A DNA stretch of 64,000 nucleotides. Origin: Trichobilharzia regenti (lineage: Eukaryota > Platyhelminthes > Trematoda > Strigeidida > Schistosomatidae). Numbering within the stretch: the stretch's first letter is position 1; each line of letters begins with the position of its first letter. The notes under the pieces are model-generated. The model worked only from the letters and a program-made list of their open reading frames with translations, ran no database searches and was not told the DNA's origin. The position numbers were made by a program, and so were the translations under genes. This document shows, piece by piece, positions 45,560-55,595 of this stretch. Where the stretch lies: positions 23,489,379 to 23,553,378 of the forward strand of contig OX235263.1 in NCBI GenBank assembly GCA_944472135.2, read 5' to 3'.

Positions 45560-48500
45560 TCGCCTCCTCCCCTCTGGAGGCACTGTCCTCAGTGCCCGGT
45601 GGTGGTGTAGGGTATGCAACACCTCCATCGGGCGGCACCTCGACGTAGCTGGTTGCGGGCGGCGGTTGCGCGGGTGGAGACGGTTCCGTGACGGCTGCTG
45701 GATGATGTGGTTTCAGTTGATTATAATGTGCTGTGACTAGCTTCGCTTGAGGCCGTTGCAGATGCCGCAGGACATATGTAGTCGGGGGTCGATGCCGGAC
45801 GATCTCATAGGGTCCTTGCCAGGGAGCGTAGAATTTGGGGCAGGAACCGGCCGGAACAGATGGTCGATGAAGCCAGACGTAATCGCCAAGCGAGTAAGTG
45901 GGGCCACGGGCAAATCGGTCGTAATTAGTCTTCTGTTGGTCGGACGAGGACTGTAGATGACGACGCGCCAGGTTGTAGGCGACCTCTAGGTGGTGGCGAA
46001 GATGTCGGACATAGGGAATGCAGTCGATTTTCTCGTATGGTAACAGCGGAGTTTGAATCTCGACTGGAAGACGGAGTTCCTGTCCGAACAATAGCATGGC
46101 TGGGGAAAAACCCGTCGATGAATGCATGGAAGAGCGGTATGCCAGCAAACACTGGGGTAGGACCTCATCCCAGGTATTCTCCGGTGCGTTGCATAAGAAG
46201 GCACTGATGAGGTTCTTAATAGTTCTGTTGGTACGTTCGACGAGTCCATTACCCTGTGGGTGGTATGGCGTAGTATGGGTCTTCCGGATGCCAAAGGTAT
46301 TGCAGATGTGAGCAAGAAGATAACTCTCGAATGCAGCGCCCTGGTCAGAGTGTAGATAAAGAGGGGCACCAAAACGGGACACCCAATTGTCTATGAACGC
46401 GCGGCCAATCGTTAAGGCATCTTGTTGTCGCAAGGGGACGGCTTCGCACCACTTGGTGAAGTAATCAACCATGACAAGTATATATCGATTGCCGCGTCTT
46501 GACGTTGTTATTGGCCCCATTACGTCTACCCCAACGCGATGATTAGGCGCCTCGGTAAGCATCGGGACTAACGGTGCTCGGGGGGATGCTTTGGGCTGTT
46601 TAATCTGCGCACACGTAGCACAGTTGCGGCAAAACTCAGTGACGTCGTGGTGAAGAAGTGGCCACCAAAAGCGTTGACGGACGGCGTGCTCGGTTTTTCG
46701 TTGGCCAGCGTGACCCAGCTGCTGGTGTACAAGACGTATTACCTCCGGGACTTTCAAACGTGGCACGAGAAGGCGAGGCGATGATGGCGGTTCGACTATG
46801 TACAAAACGTTATCAATCAGGCGTAGTATCCCCCACTTACCGCAGATGCATTTGGTTGCATCAGACAGACTTTGTAGTTCTTTATTCGACGGTTTATCGT
46901 TCCCGTGAAGCTGTCGGGAGTAGACAGGTTGAATATCGGCGTCAGACGCCTGCAGTGCTGCCCAATCAACATCTAGACCTGTATTTAATATAGCATTCAC
47001 CGGGGAAACATCAGGCGGCAGACGGGAAAGGGCGTCAGCGTTAGCGTGGCGGGTTCCAGGGCGGTATTCACAGGTAAAATCAAACTCTTGCAACCGCTCC
47101 TGCCAGCGAGCAACCTGGCCTTCAGGTTCGCGAAAGGTTTGCAGCCACTGCAGAGCACGATGGTCGGTGCGTGCTCGAAATGGGCGCCCAAGCAGATAAT
47201 GACGAAAGTATTTGAGAAAGTGAACAAGAGCCAGCATCTCTCGGCGTGTCGTGGAATACCGAGTTTCACGTTTGTCGAGCTTACGGCTGGCATATGCGAT
47301 AACCCGTTCGCGACCATCGGGTGCCACTTGGGAGAGGACGGCACCAATGGCAGTGGCACTTGCATCAGTATCTAAAATGAAGGGGCCAGCCGATGGAGAC
47401 GTGTCAGGAAATGCGAGGATGGGTGATGACGTGAGGCGTCGCTTCAGCTCGTTGAAGGCATCTTGACATTCACTAGTCCATAAAAATTTCCGACCCTGTT
47501 CCGTTAAGCGATGTAGGGGTGATGCTAGGGTGGCAAACGCGGGGACGAAGCGACGATAGTACGACGCGAAACCCAAGAAGCTGCGAACGTCTTTGCTACA
47601 CTTAGGTACAGCCCAGTCGGAGATGAGGCGAGTTTTCGCTGGATCTGTCTGGATGCCATCTGGGGAAATGCGGTGACCCAAGAAAATAACTTCTCGCTGA
47701 AGGAAGGTACACTTAGATGGTTTCAACTTTAAGCCCGCCGTGCGTAAGCGTTTAAAGACCGTACGTAGGTTCTCTATGTGTTCTTCTGGGGATTTTCCGT
47801 GGACAACGATGTCATCAAGATATATCAAACATTGTTGTGGAACTAACTTATCTAGGACAACTTGCATCAGCCGTTGAAAAGTGGCGGGGGCATTACACAA
47901 ACCAAAGGGCATGGTGCGAAATTCATACAACCCAGTCGGAAGGATGAAGGCAGTCTTTGGGCAGTCGTCAGGGTGTACCTCAACTTGCCAGTACCCAGAT
48001 GCTAAATCTAACGTGGAGAACCATTTCGAGCCACTCAGTGCGTCGAGAGTAGAGTCAATGCGAGGGATCGGGAAGGAATCACGTCTCGTCACGGCGTTCA
48101 ACCTGCGGTAGTCGATACACATACGGAGGGATCCATCTTTTTTCTTAACTAACACAATAGGTGACGCCCATGGGGACGAGGAAGGTACGATGATCTTCTT
48201 GTCCAGCATGTCCTGTAGCAAACGTTCTAGTTGGGGCTGATAATGCACCGGGATGCGTCTGGATGGCTGGCGCACCGGCGGATGGCTGCCGGTATCGATA
48301 CGGTGCTTGACCACTCCAGTTCGTCCTGGATTAGCCCCATCATCAAACACATCTGCGAATACACCAATTAACTCTAGCATTCGCTCTCGGAGAGGCGCAG
48401 GGGCGGATGGGTCAACCGAGATTTGATTTAGGGTGGTAGATATTGGTACGCTTAACTCCGAAGAGGTCTGTTGTTGGGGTGTATACAACGCTACAGGAAC

Positions 48501-49637
48501 GGAATCGATTGTGACGCGAGAATTGGGAATATCTATAAGGGTTTGGTGGGACGTCATGAAGTCTACTCCGAGGATGAGGTCCCATGTTATTTGCTTACAG
48601 ATAAGGAACCGATGATGCACATTTAAGTCTCCCAGGCGCAGCTGTAGATCTGTAGCAGATCGAGCTTCCAATTTAGCGCCGTTAGCCGTCGTCAAGGTAT
48701 TATGTGCGGTTACTGGGGGTGAGTGCTGGGGCACGCGTCGAAGAAAGGCCGCCTTTACGAGCGAAACCGACGCACCAGTATCTAAGAGGACTTTAGAGGG
48801 TACACCATTAATATATCCCCATAACATCAAAGGTTGCGGTGACCGAGAATATGTAGACAGGTTAAAAATAGGGGACTTACTGCGGTCGGGCTGACGGTTG
48901 TGCCCGCACTTGCGGGCCTTCTTCCCGTAACGTTGGCAGTAGTAACATCCGCGCGTAGCATCCTCATTTGAACGCAGTTGGCTTCTGGAACGGTCACTGC
49001 GGACGGGAGTCGTGGTGGCTGCTGTGGGTACTGTTGGCAGTGGACATCGAGAGCTGCTGGGTGTAGGCGTGTAATCGTTCTCCGCGTCCATGAAATGGAG
49101 GATAATTTGCTGTAGTTCGACTGTGCTGGTCGGAAGCTGACGTCGTAGGTGTGTGCGCAGTTCTCCTGGCGTCATTCCCTCGACGAAGCGTGTGCATACT
49201 GCCTGATCTCGGCTGGGGAGGTCCTTGTGGCAGTCAAGGCCAGCTGCCAGGAGCTGGAGGGCATGGAGGTAGTCCAGGAAACTCTCCCCTGGTGATTGTC
49301 GACGGGAGTAGAATCTGAGCATAGTGTGCTGCGAGCTCCGTCTCAAGTTAAAGCATCGGTCTAATATCTCCCAGTTGGTGCGCATGGGGTTGGTGTTGCT
49401 GAACCCAGCCGCGTAAGCTAGAGCGTAGGCGTCGTCGGACAGGCTGTTGATGACGTGGATGAAATGATGACTTGCGGGGGCGATGTCGAGGAACGCCAGC
49501 ATGCGGCTCTTCCAGCATGGATAATCTGAGGAAGGCTGGAACATGGGTGGGCGAGGAAGTGGCGGAATGCTTGGCAATGTGGGGGCACATTCCTCCGGAA
49601 AGAGCTTGGGAAGGGCATCTTGAGGATAATCTGCCAT
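45555..49637 (-). CDS. Gag-pol polyprotein, Ty3/gypsy-like
   Basis: A single frame of about 1,360 residues from the ATG at 49637 (MADYPQDALPK). An in-frame TTG upstream is not taken as the start. Domains in order: gag (about 1-230); a Cys knuckle CYYCQRYGKKARKC (about 233-246) with Lys where the canonical CCHC has His; retroviral-type aspartic protease, LLDTGAS near 285; RT with YLDD near 606; RNase H with DTDAS near 755; integrase with the HHCC finger and D-D-E residues (VDVMGP, LHSDQG near 1095, GLVERTNR near 1130); and a C-terminal tail ending HYNQLKP plus a Pro-rich end. Gag and pol are fused without a frameshift. No internal stop was seen. Confidence 0.92.
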   Translation of the reverse strand: MADYPQDALPKLFPEECAPTLPSIPPLPRPPMFQPSSDYPCWKSRMLAFLDIAPASHHFIHVINSLSDDAYALAYAAGFSNTNPMRTNWEILDRCFNLRRSSQHTMLRFYSRRQSPGESFLDYLHALQLLAAGLDCHKDLPSRDQAVCTRFVEGMTPGELRTHLRRQLPTSTVELQQIILHFMDAENDYTPTPSSSRCPLPTVPTAATTTPVRSDRSRSQLRSNEDATRGCYYCQRYGKKARKCGHNRQPDRSKSPIFNLSTYSRSPQPLMLWGYINGVPSKVLLDTGASVSLVKAAFLRRVPQHSPPVTAHNTLTTANGAKLEARSATDLQLRLGDLNVHHRFLICKQITWDLILGVDFMTSHQTLIDIPNSRVTIDSVPVALYTPQQQTSSELSVPISTTLNQISVDPSAPAPLRERMLELIGVFADVFDDGANPGRTGVVKHRIDTGSHPPVRQPSRRIPVHYQPQLERLLQDMLDKKIIVPSSSPWASPIVLVKKKDGSLRMCIDYRRLNAVTRRDSFPIPRIDSTLDALSGSKWFSTLDLASGYWQVEVHPDDCPKTAFILPTGLYEFRTMPFGLCNAPATFQRLMQVVLDKLVPQQCLIYLDDIVVHGKSPEEHIENLRTVFKRLRTAGLKLKPSKCTFLQREVIFLGHRISPDGIQTDPAKTRLISDWAVPKCSKDVRSFLGFASYYRRFVPAFATLASPLHRLTEQGRKFLWTSECQDAFNELKRRLTSSPILAFPDTSPSAGPFILDTDASATAIGAVLSQVAPDGRERVIAYASRKLDKRETRYSTTRREMLALVHFLKYFRHYLLGRPFRARTDHRALQWLQTFREPEGQVARWQERLQEFDFTCEYRPGTRHANADALSRLPPDVSPVNAILNTGLDVDWAALQASDADIQPVYSRQLHGNDKPSNKELQSLSDATKCICGKWGILRLIDNVLYIVEPPSSPRLLVPRLKVPEVIRLVHQQLGHAGQRKTEHAVRQRFWWPLLHHDVTEFCRNCATCAQIKQPKASPRAPLVPMLTEAPNHRVGVDVMGPITTSRRGNRYILVMVDYFTKWCEAVPLRQQDALTIGRAFIDNWVSRFGAPLYLHSDQGAAFESYLLAHICNTFGIRKTHTTPYHPQGNGLVERTNRTIKNLISAFLCNAPENTWDEVLPQCLLAYRSSMHSSTGFSPAMLLFGQELRLPVEIQTPLLPYEKIDCIPYVRHLRHHLEVAYNLARRHLQSSSDQQKTNYDRFARGPTYSLGDYVWLHRPSVPAGSCPKFYAPWQGPYEIVRHRPPTTYVLRHLQRPQAKLVTAHYNQLKPHHPAAVTEPSPPAQPPPATSYVEVPPDGGVAYPTPPPGTEDSASRGEEAM

Positions 49638-49671
49638 GTCTCGGCGTAAATAAGGCACCTCCGACACCAAT

Positions 49672-49914
49672 TGTAAGACACACAGACCACAGACACGACG
49701 GGTGGAGAAGAAGGCAAAGACGGTACGGAGGAAGCGTTTATTTGAAAGAAACCGGACTCAAATTACCCGGGTACAAGTTAGTTATCGTCATTTATAACAA
49801 GCTTTGATAACTGGTCCTCCTCTTGCTCCAATGATGCCACATCACCGTTTCTTTCTGAAAAAGAGAAAAAGGAAACTTGTTTAGTGGCATTGTATCGGTT
49901 TCCATTGCATTACA
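49672..49914 (-). repeat. 5' LTR of the gypsy-like element
   Basis: 243 bp, plus-strand reading TGTAAGACAC to TGCATTACA. Followed by the target duplication GGTTG (49915-49919). Confidence 0.9.
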
Positions 49915-50040
49915 GGTTGTAATGATTTTAAAAATGCGCGATTATATATAATACGATTAGGACACATTATTGATAAATTAAAACAAAATTTAAAGAGCAA
50001 ACCAAAGCAATTTTGCAAAATGTTGTAAGGTGGAATTTTT
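49915..50040 (-). mobile_element. 5' remainder of the CR1-like element beyond the gypsy-like insert
   Basis: On the minus strand an ATG at 49967 opens a frame that reads to the insertion boundary in the same phase as ORF2 on the far side. Further upstream the sequence is AT-rich and non-coding. Its 5' limit abuts the plus-strand CR1-like element at about 50040. Confidence 0.6.
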
Positions 50041-50049
50041 GGTAGCCCT

Positions 50050-50646
50050 GTGTTCAAGCAGGCCGCCCAATTTCTGTTGCTTTCTTATTCGTCTATAGCA
50101 CAAGTCATACTGATTGTTAATATGGTTGTTGAAAGAAGCCTTAGAAAAGCCACTAAAACACCGTACCCTGTAGCCACAGGGGCTTCAACCAGAGAAGGAA
50201 ACAACCCAGGGACTTCAACCCCTTCCCGCATACCGATCCCAAAGTCTCGTGTAGCTTTCATCTGTCCTGATACTACGCCTGCATTGCCACAGCCTAGTAC
50301 TGAAACGGCACAGGCAATACCAGGAGGACAGGATTCTACACCTGCATCAACTGTAGGCCAGTGTGTGAAACACAGAAAACCTAAAAGGAAACATTCAAGA
50401 CGTCATAAGACCTCGAAGGGGTCATCAAGGAAAGGGGATGAATGTCGGGCGTGCAGTATCATAGTTTCTAAAACTGACTCAGCGTTTGAATGCAATTTTT
50501 GCAAACGATGGGTGCATTGCCGTTGTGACAAAGAGGTACCGAAAGCATACAGAGAGTTTATGAGAAATAACCCATGCCCATGGTTCTGGTACATTTGTCC
50601 ATTTTTGTCGCCCCGGCATAGTCCCACAAAGCATGTCTGCGGATAG
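50050..50646 (+). CDS. CR1-like ORF1 piece with PHD-like zinc finger
   Basis: A plausible start is the ATG at 50122 (MVVERSLRKATKTP). The first two thirds are Pro/Thr/Ser-rich, followed by a basic stretch (KHRKPKRKHSRRHK). A Cys/His cluster follows: CRAC, then CNFC, WVHCRC, and CPWFWYIC. This C4HC-type spacing resembles the PHD-like fingers described in ORF1 proteins of some CR1 elements, which are thought to bind nucleic acid or aid the ribonucleoprotein. The frame ends in a stop (50646) and a second ORF1-like piece follows at 50892, so ORF1 is probably broken here. Confidence 0.62.
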   Translation: MFKQAAQFLLLSYSSIAQVILIVNMVVERSLRKATKTPYPVATGASTREGNNPGTSTPSRIPIPKSRVAFICPDTTPALPQPSTETAQAIPGGQDSTPASTVGQCVKHRKPKRKHSRRHKTSKGSSRKGDECRACSIIVSKTDSAFECNFCKRWVHCRCDKEVPKAYREFMRNNPCPWFWYICPFLSPRHSPTKHVCG

Positions 50647-50891
50647 CAGAAACAACACGCCGCTCTTGTGTCCCAACACAGTCTCATGCAGCTCCCCCCT
50701 GCTAACATCATACTGCCAAAACCTGGCAAAGACAGTAATTAGGACACACCAGTCCTACTGACTGGAAATGCCAATTTTCACAAGGCGAAGATTCACAAGG
50801 TTACATACACATCAGGGGAAGACAAAATTACAAAAGCACCACTTGCATCCACTAGCAAGCTTGGCAACACAGAAAGGCTGGCCAGATCCTG

Positions 50892-51626
50892 ATGAAGCCT
50901 AATGTTGCTGATGATGCAAAGGAGTGCAAGAAGCCGAAGGCCAAACCTAAGCCTGAGGGTAGTCGGTCTAACTCTCTCATCCTCTTTAACGTACCTCTGA
51001 GCAAGGATAGCTTGCTCGAACAACGGGCCCTGTTTGATCAGGAACAGTGGTCCAACCTGTGCAACAAACTAGGTCTGAACATTAGTTCAGTAAAATTGTG
51101 CAGGCTGTACAGGTGTGTCCACACGCCTCAGGGTAAGCCACTCCCACTACGGGTTAAACTGGACTCTGCCGAAGAGTCCGAAAAAGTACTATTAATGGCT
51201 CAGGTACTAGCCCTGGACAGAAGTTCTAACATAAGGGTGGGACAAGATAGACCATGGGCTATCAGACATATGGCGAGGGAGTCACCGGAACTGATGCCTT
51301 CCGCCTCTATGGTGGTACACGGTGTTCCGGAGCTGGAAACCGGCACTGCTTGTGAAAAACACATGCACGACGTGCAGCAATGGAGATGGCTGTCATCCCA
51401 GATGGCCATTCGCGCTTCTGAAGCCATCTCCATTTTCCGACTACCTCGCCCCGCTCATCTAACACTGATTAGCTCTCCAAAGCTGCTAAGTGTCACATTC
51501 AACTCCCCGGAGCAGTTGTCCATAGCACTTCAACGGTGGTATGAAACCAAGGGAAAAATGGGAGGACACATCCGATGCTGCGAAAGCAGACCCCGAACTA
51601 TAAGGAGGCAGCAAATGAGGCTTTAA
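50892..51626 (+). CDS. CR1-like ORF1, second piece (RRM-like)
   Basis: A 244-residue frame with a basic start (KPKAKPKPEG), then SLILFNVPLS and a conserved region ending LPLRVKLDSAEESEKVLL. The layout of a short beta strand, helix, then RV(K)L strand followed by EE-KVL helix resembles RRM-like or nucleic-acid-binding domains in LINE ORF1 proteins. It lies between the PHD-like piece and the endonuclease/RT remnants on the same strand. The domain assignment is tentative. Confidence 0.5.
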   Translation: MKPNVADDAKECKKPKAKPKPEGSRSNSLILFNVPLSKDSLLEQRALFDQEQWSNLCNKLGLNISSVKLCRLYRCVHTPQGKPLPLRVKLDSAEESEKVLLMAQVLALDRSSNIRVGQDRPWAIRHMARESPELMPSASMVVHGVPELETGTACEKHMHDVQQWRWLSSQMAIRASEAISIFRLPRPAHLTLISSPKLLSVTFNSPEQLSIALQRWYETKGKMGGHIRCCESRPRTIRRQQMRL

Positions 51627-53884
51627 TGCGTCCCCAAGCTTCAGTGACACTAGAGCGATGCAGCTCTGAGAATAATAGTCTGTGTCTCCCAAGTGTCCTG
51701 CCTAAATCCATTGAAAAATATCTACAACGGGCCGGTTCTATCGGAATCGGCCAACTAGTCCCAACATTAAGTCCCCCACCAGCACACAGTTTCACGTCGA
51801 GTACCTCAAAACACGCTGAAGTTGTTAGACTCACTGTCAGCTGCCTATGTAGCAATATGAGGGGGCTGAGAGGAAGAGTGGGTGAACTCCGAAATCTCCA
51901 AGCACACCCACAACTGAAAATGATCATTCTCACTGAAACGTGGCTACACCCCACTATCGCCGACAATGAAATCAGTATAGGTGATATGGTTCTGGTCAGG
52001 AGAGACAGGATAATAAGGAAGGAGGGGGAGTTTGAATGCACTTTGATAGGCGACTTAAATGTGTGCGAGCAACAGACCCACCACTTATTGAACTCCCAGA
52101 CTCATTCCAGGCTAACCTTGCTAAAAAAACTCCCAGCAAACTGAAAAACCTCAACCGATTCATGTCGGAAAGAATACCGACAAACCAGGGGGCATGAGCC
52201 TTAGTAGGCCCAAACGGTCAATATCTCACTAGTCTGGAGGTGGCTGAAACATTCAGTTCAGCCTTCTCCAAACAGTTAACAGCAAGGTGGATATTACAGT
52301 TACGGACCACAATAGTGGCACCACTATTTCAAAAGAGGGAGACCTAGCGGCTACTCCCCAAATAAACCCCGCAATAGCACTAAGGAAGCTACTACGACTC
52401 ACACCTGGGAAGCCCCCAGGTTGTGACGACATCAGACCATCTGTTCTGAAACAGTGCGCCGAAGCTGTCTGTAGACCTCTGTGCGACTTGTTCCAACACT
52501 CATCGGAAACGGAGACACTGTCAAGGAAGTGGAAAAGAGCCATTCTTTCTCCAGTCTTCAAAGGTGGGGACAGGCAAAACGCCACTGGTTATAGACCAGT
52601 AGCTTTACTCCCAGTGGTGTCAAGATTACTGGAAAGTATTATTGACGACCACATCAGGGAATATTTCGATAGGACTAATATACTGCATGAAGCCCAACAT
52701 GGTTTCAGAAAAGGCAGATCCTGCGTTACTAACATACTGTCAGCTTGAGACGACTGGACATCATGCTGGGATATGAATGTACCAGTCCATGTGGTCTTCC
52801 TAGACTTTGAGAAGGCTTTTGACACTGTTCACCATGACCTTCTCCTACATAAAATAAGCCAGGCAGGTATAGATGAGCCACTTCTGTCATGGTTAAAGGA
52901 CTACCTAACCGACAGGCAATTTCGCACTAAGGTTAACCGAGTCCGATCATCTTGGCACAGCTCGTCATCAGGAGTGTAGCAGGGTTCTATCTCAGGACCA
53001 CTGATGTTTTTGATTTTTATCAATGGTCTACCACGCCGTCTAAGCTGACGACGTAAAGATATGGGGGGCGATAAAGTGTCCGGAGGACTGCGATAGGCTG
53101 CAGGAAAATCTGGGCAGTGGCCAGTGGTATGACTTTCAACCTGAAAAAGTGCAAACTAGTGAAGTTGTGCACCTGTAGACTGCAGAATGCAAGTTACACC
53201 CCGTGCAATGAAAGCTTGTCCTGCACAACGTCGGAACGCGACTTAGGTCTAGTTCTAACGGAAAAAATGGACACAAGCGTTAATTACACAGGGGATGTAG
53301 GGAGGGCATATGCGGTCATACACTTTACGCATAGACAGTTAGATGCACTCACTCCTGAGTTCTTTCTAAGGTTGTACAAAACATACGTCAGGCCATACCT
53401 TGAGGTGCATAATATGATTGCACCCCCAATGCTGAGAAGAGACGCCAACCTCTCGGAAAGAGTCCAACGACGGGCAACAAAAGGAGTGGTTGGTCTTCGA
53501 AACAAACCATATGATGAAAGGCTGAAGAAATTAGGCCTGTTCACACTTAGCTACCGTCAGCTTAGGGAGGATTTGATCACTGCCTACAAAATAACAGATA
53601 ACCAGAACCACCCAAACAAAGGTGTTCTGTCACTGAGTAGGTATAGGCTCCCACGTGGAGATCCCAGAAGGATAGCTCACCAGAGGGCAAGGACCCGGGT
53701 GTGCTCCCACTTCTTTTCACTGCGGATTTGCCGTCCTTGGAATTCCTTACCGGCAGATTTAGCTATGGCACCGCCTTTGGATGCCTTTAAGCGAAGGCTG
53801 GACAACCATGCAGCAACACAAGGACTGCATCCAAATGGCCTATCCCCTTTAAATCGCATACACCATTCAGGGGTAGACAATTAA
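51575..53884 (+). pseudogene. CR1-like ORF2, decayed (endonuclease scrap and RT)
   Basis: An endonuclease start is visible (NMRGLRGRVGELRNL, ILTETWLHP), but most of the domain is deleted between about 52030 and 52060. The RT follows in pieces: GKPPGCDDIRPSVLKQC, GYRPVALLPVVSRLLE, a stop at 52746, FLDFEKAFDTVHHDLLL, a stop at 52977 in SGV-QGS, and a deletion and shift at the active-site box, where TAA-GCT-GAC-GAC (53041-53052) stands in place of an intact YADD. The C-terminal part (53117-53884) is again open and ends NRIHHSGVDN. The copy is inactive. Confidence 0.78.
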
Positions 53885-53970
53885 ATTCGTCATTTTACTT
53901 CTTTACATTCTCTTCCGTCTTACTCTGCTAACAACTCATTAATATTATGATTATTATTACTATTATTATT

Positions 53971-54006
<36 letters not shown>

Positions 54007-54010
54007 CTTC
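53885..54010 (+). repeat. CR1-like 3' end with TTA and TA microsatellites
   Basis: A short UTR runs into TTATTA-type repeats (about 53950-53970) and an AT dinucleotide run (about 53975-54003). Microsatellite tails are the usual 3' ends of the CR1-like elements here. Confidence 0.5.
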
Positions 54011-55299
54011 AAATTTAATCAGCTGACTGTTGTTACGCTTTCCTATTTCCGTTTCTCTCTGTTAGTCTGAATAGCTTCACTAGTTATATCTATTATTAGT
54101 ATTATTATTACTACCTCTTCTCTTGTCGACGATACCGGAGGACTAACTGGCGAAAGGATCAACTCCATTCACAGTAGTAATAGTCTTAACACACCTCATA
54201 CTACAAACCACATAAAATTAATCCCAGCACTACTACCTTTGGAGTCAACCAAAGCTACAACAGTCGAGTGGCGGGATGAGCTACGCAGAGGTTTACCGAA
54301 GATCAGGAACCTATACCTTACAATCAAGAAGCGAGCACGAAGAAATCAAATTGGTTTATACTAGCTCGTAAAAACGATATTGGACATTGGGGACCTGGCC
54401 TAAAAGTTACGAGATATTTTGCTTAGTATCATAACGCTTCAGTGAGCTTATTTTAGCTATGGTTATGATGTTTTACTAACTTGTTCAGCAAGCGCCCGAT
54501 GGGCACTGGTGATGTCGCACTCCACGAGCATGTTTTGGTGTTTAAACTTTAACTTCTTCTGAAGGGTGGGTATTCGGTAAATCTTGAAATTTCATCAAAG
54601 GTTCAGCAAATTTCTATACGCTTCCTCTACAATCCGCATGTCAGTTATATTTTCACAGTATAAGTTGAAGGTTGTTTGCGTAGCTGATGCAGAAGCGGCA
54701 GTTTTGAAAAGTGAATTTCAAGTATGGTTGTTTGTGTGTTGACTGTCGTTTTATACGTATATCAAGTTTGGTGGGCACTTATGTTCACTGTTATTTTTTA
54801 TTGCTTCATGCACTGTGTCTTATCGTTATTTATTTGGTTTTAGATAGTCGGTGAAGTACGTGATACTATAGTATCACGTGATATATCACCTGTACAATCT
54901 TGTCAGGAAATCCACAGTGTTGTTCCCATTTGTTAGTTTCCAGGGTTCAAAACAGTTTTGTGATCACCCTTTTGGTACAGTCTTGGAGGCAAACGTATTT
55001 TACAGTGATAGGTGGAATTGCCCGCCTTATTACGTCAGTGCATTCAATACTTCTTAGTTATGGAATGATATTAATACCCATCGGTGATTTTCACTATCCA
55101 AGAAGAATTGAACTTCCCATTTCACTCCCTAGATGTGATGTTAAATGGCACGTGGAAAAGGTCGATTTATCGAAAGGTGACATTTACTGGACAATGCACT
55201 AACTTCAACAGTTAGTTACCTCTAGGTAGGAAGAGAAATCCGTTCTGTATGCTGCAAAATTAGGAAAATATTCCCTCTATATATGGTCGACAAGGAACT
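54011..55299. other. Unassigned region with a perfect palindrome
   Basis: No gene recognised. A frame at 54900-55202 (100 codons) has no recognisable domain. A perfect 22-bp inverted repeat without spacer sits at 54858-54879 (half-site ACGTGATACTA). Confidence 0.4.
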
Positions 55300-55595
55300 A
55301 GAAAACCGTCCTTAGCTAAATCACAGTGCAAGAGAAGACTGTTTGTGGGTTTGGCGTTCAAAGGTGATACTGTCTCTGAAGTCACTAAAAGTCGTCTAAC
55401 TAAATGTGTTAAACGCCGTTTGTATGCAGCTGACTTACACTTGGTATTTGCCAGCCGAGATATGATTTGACAATGCATATGTCCGCCTCTATCTGCACAT
55501 GTGATAAGACCTAATTTTCTCAACTGTCCATTATACGATCACTCCAGAGGCCGATATCTGCCCTTCTCACTGGTGCTTACACCGTTTCCAGTAGA
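55300..55595 (+). mobile_element. Penelope-like linker fragment
   Basis: A frame from about 55320 reads RRLFVGLAFKGDTVSEV, then SRLTKCVKRRLYAADLHLVF and, after a stop, PLSAHVIRPNF. This pattern (FVxLPFKGD, then a run of RRL and later the S-HVI segment) is that of the linker between RT and GIY-YIG domains in Penelope-like elements. The nuclease domain beyond it is not recognisable. Confidence 0.55.

Larger units (their letters stand above)
45317..49914 (-). mobile_element. Complete Ty3/gypsy-like LTR retrotransposon, apparently young
   Basis: 4,598 bp from LTR to LTR, each LTR 243 bp (TGTAAGACAC to TGCATTACA in plus-strand reading). The LTRs differ at one base (T at 45389, G at 49744). Flanked by the 5-bp duplication GGTTG. 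Between the LTRs is one uninterrupted gag-pol frame. A primer-site-like TTGGTGTCGGAGG lies directly inside the 5' LTR (49670 downward). There is no envelope-like frame. Near-identical LTRs and an open frame point to a recent insertion. Confidence 0.92.

Noticed and set aside
45555..49670. Start of gag-pol at the in-frame TTG at 49670
   Set aside because: That triplet is in the presumed primer-binding sequence directly inside the LTR; the first ATG at 49637 is the better start.
52773..53884. A working reverse transcriptase at 52.8-53.9 kb
   Set aside because: In-frame stops at 52746 and 52977 and a deletion with frameshift at the active-site box remove function.
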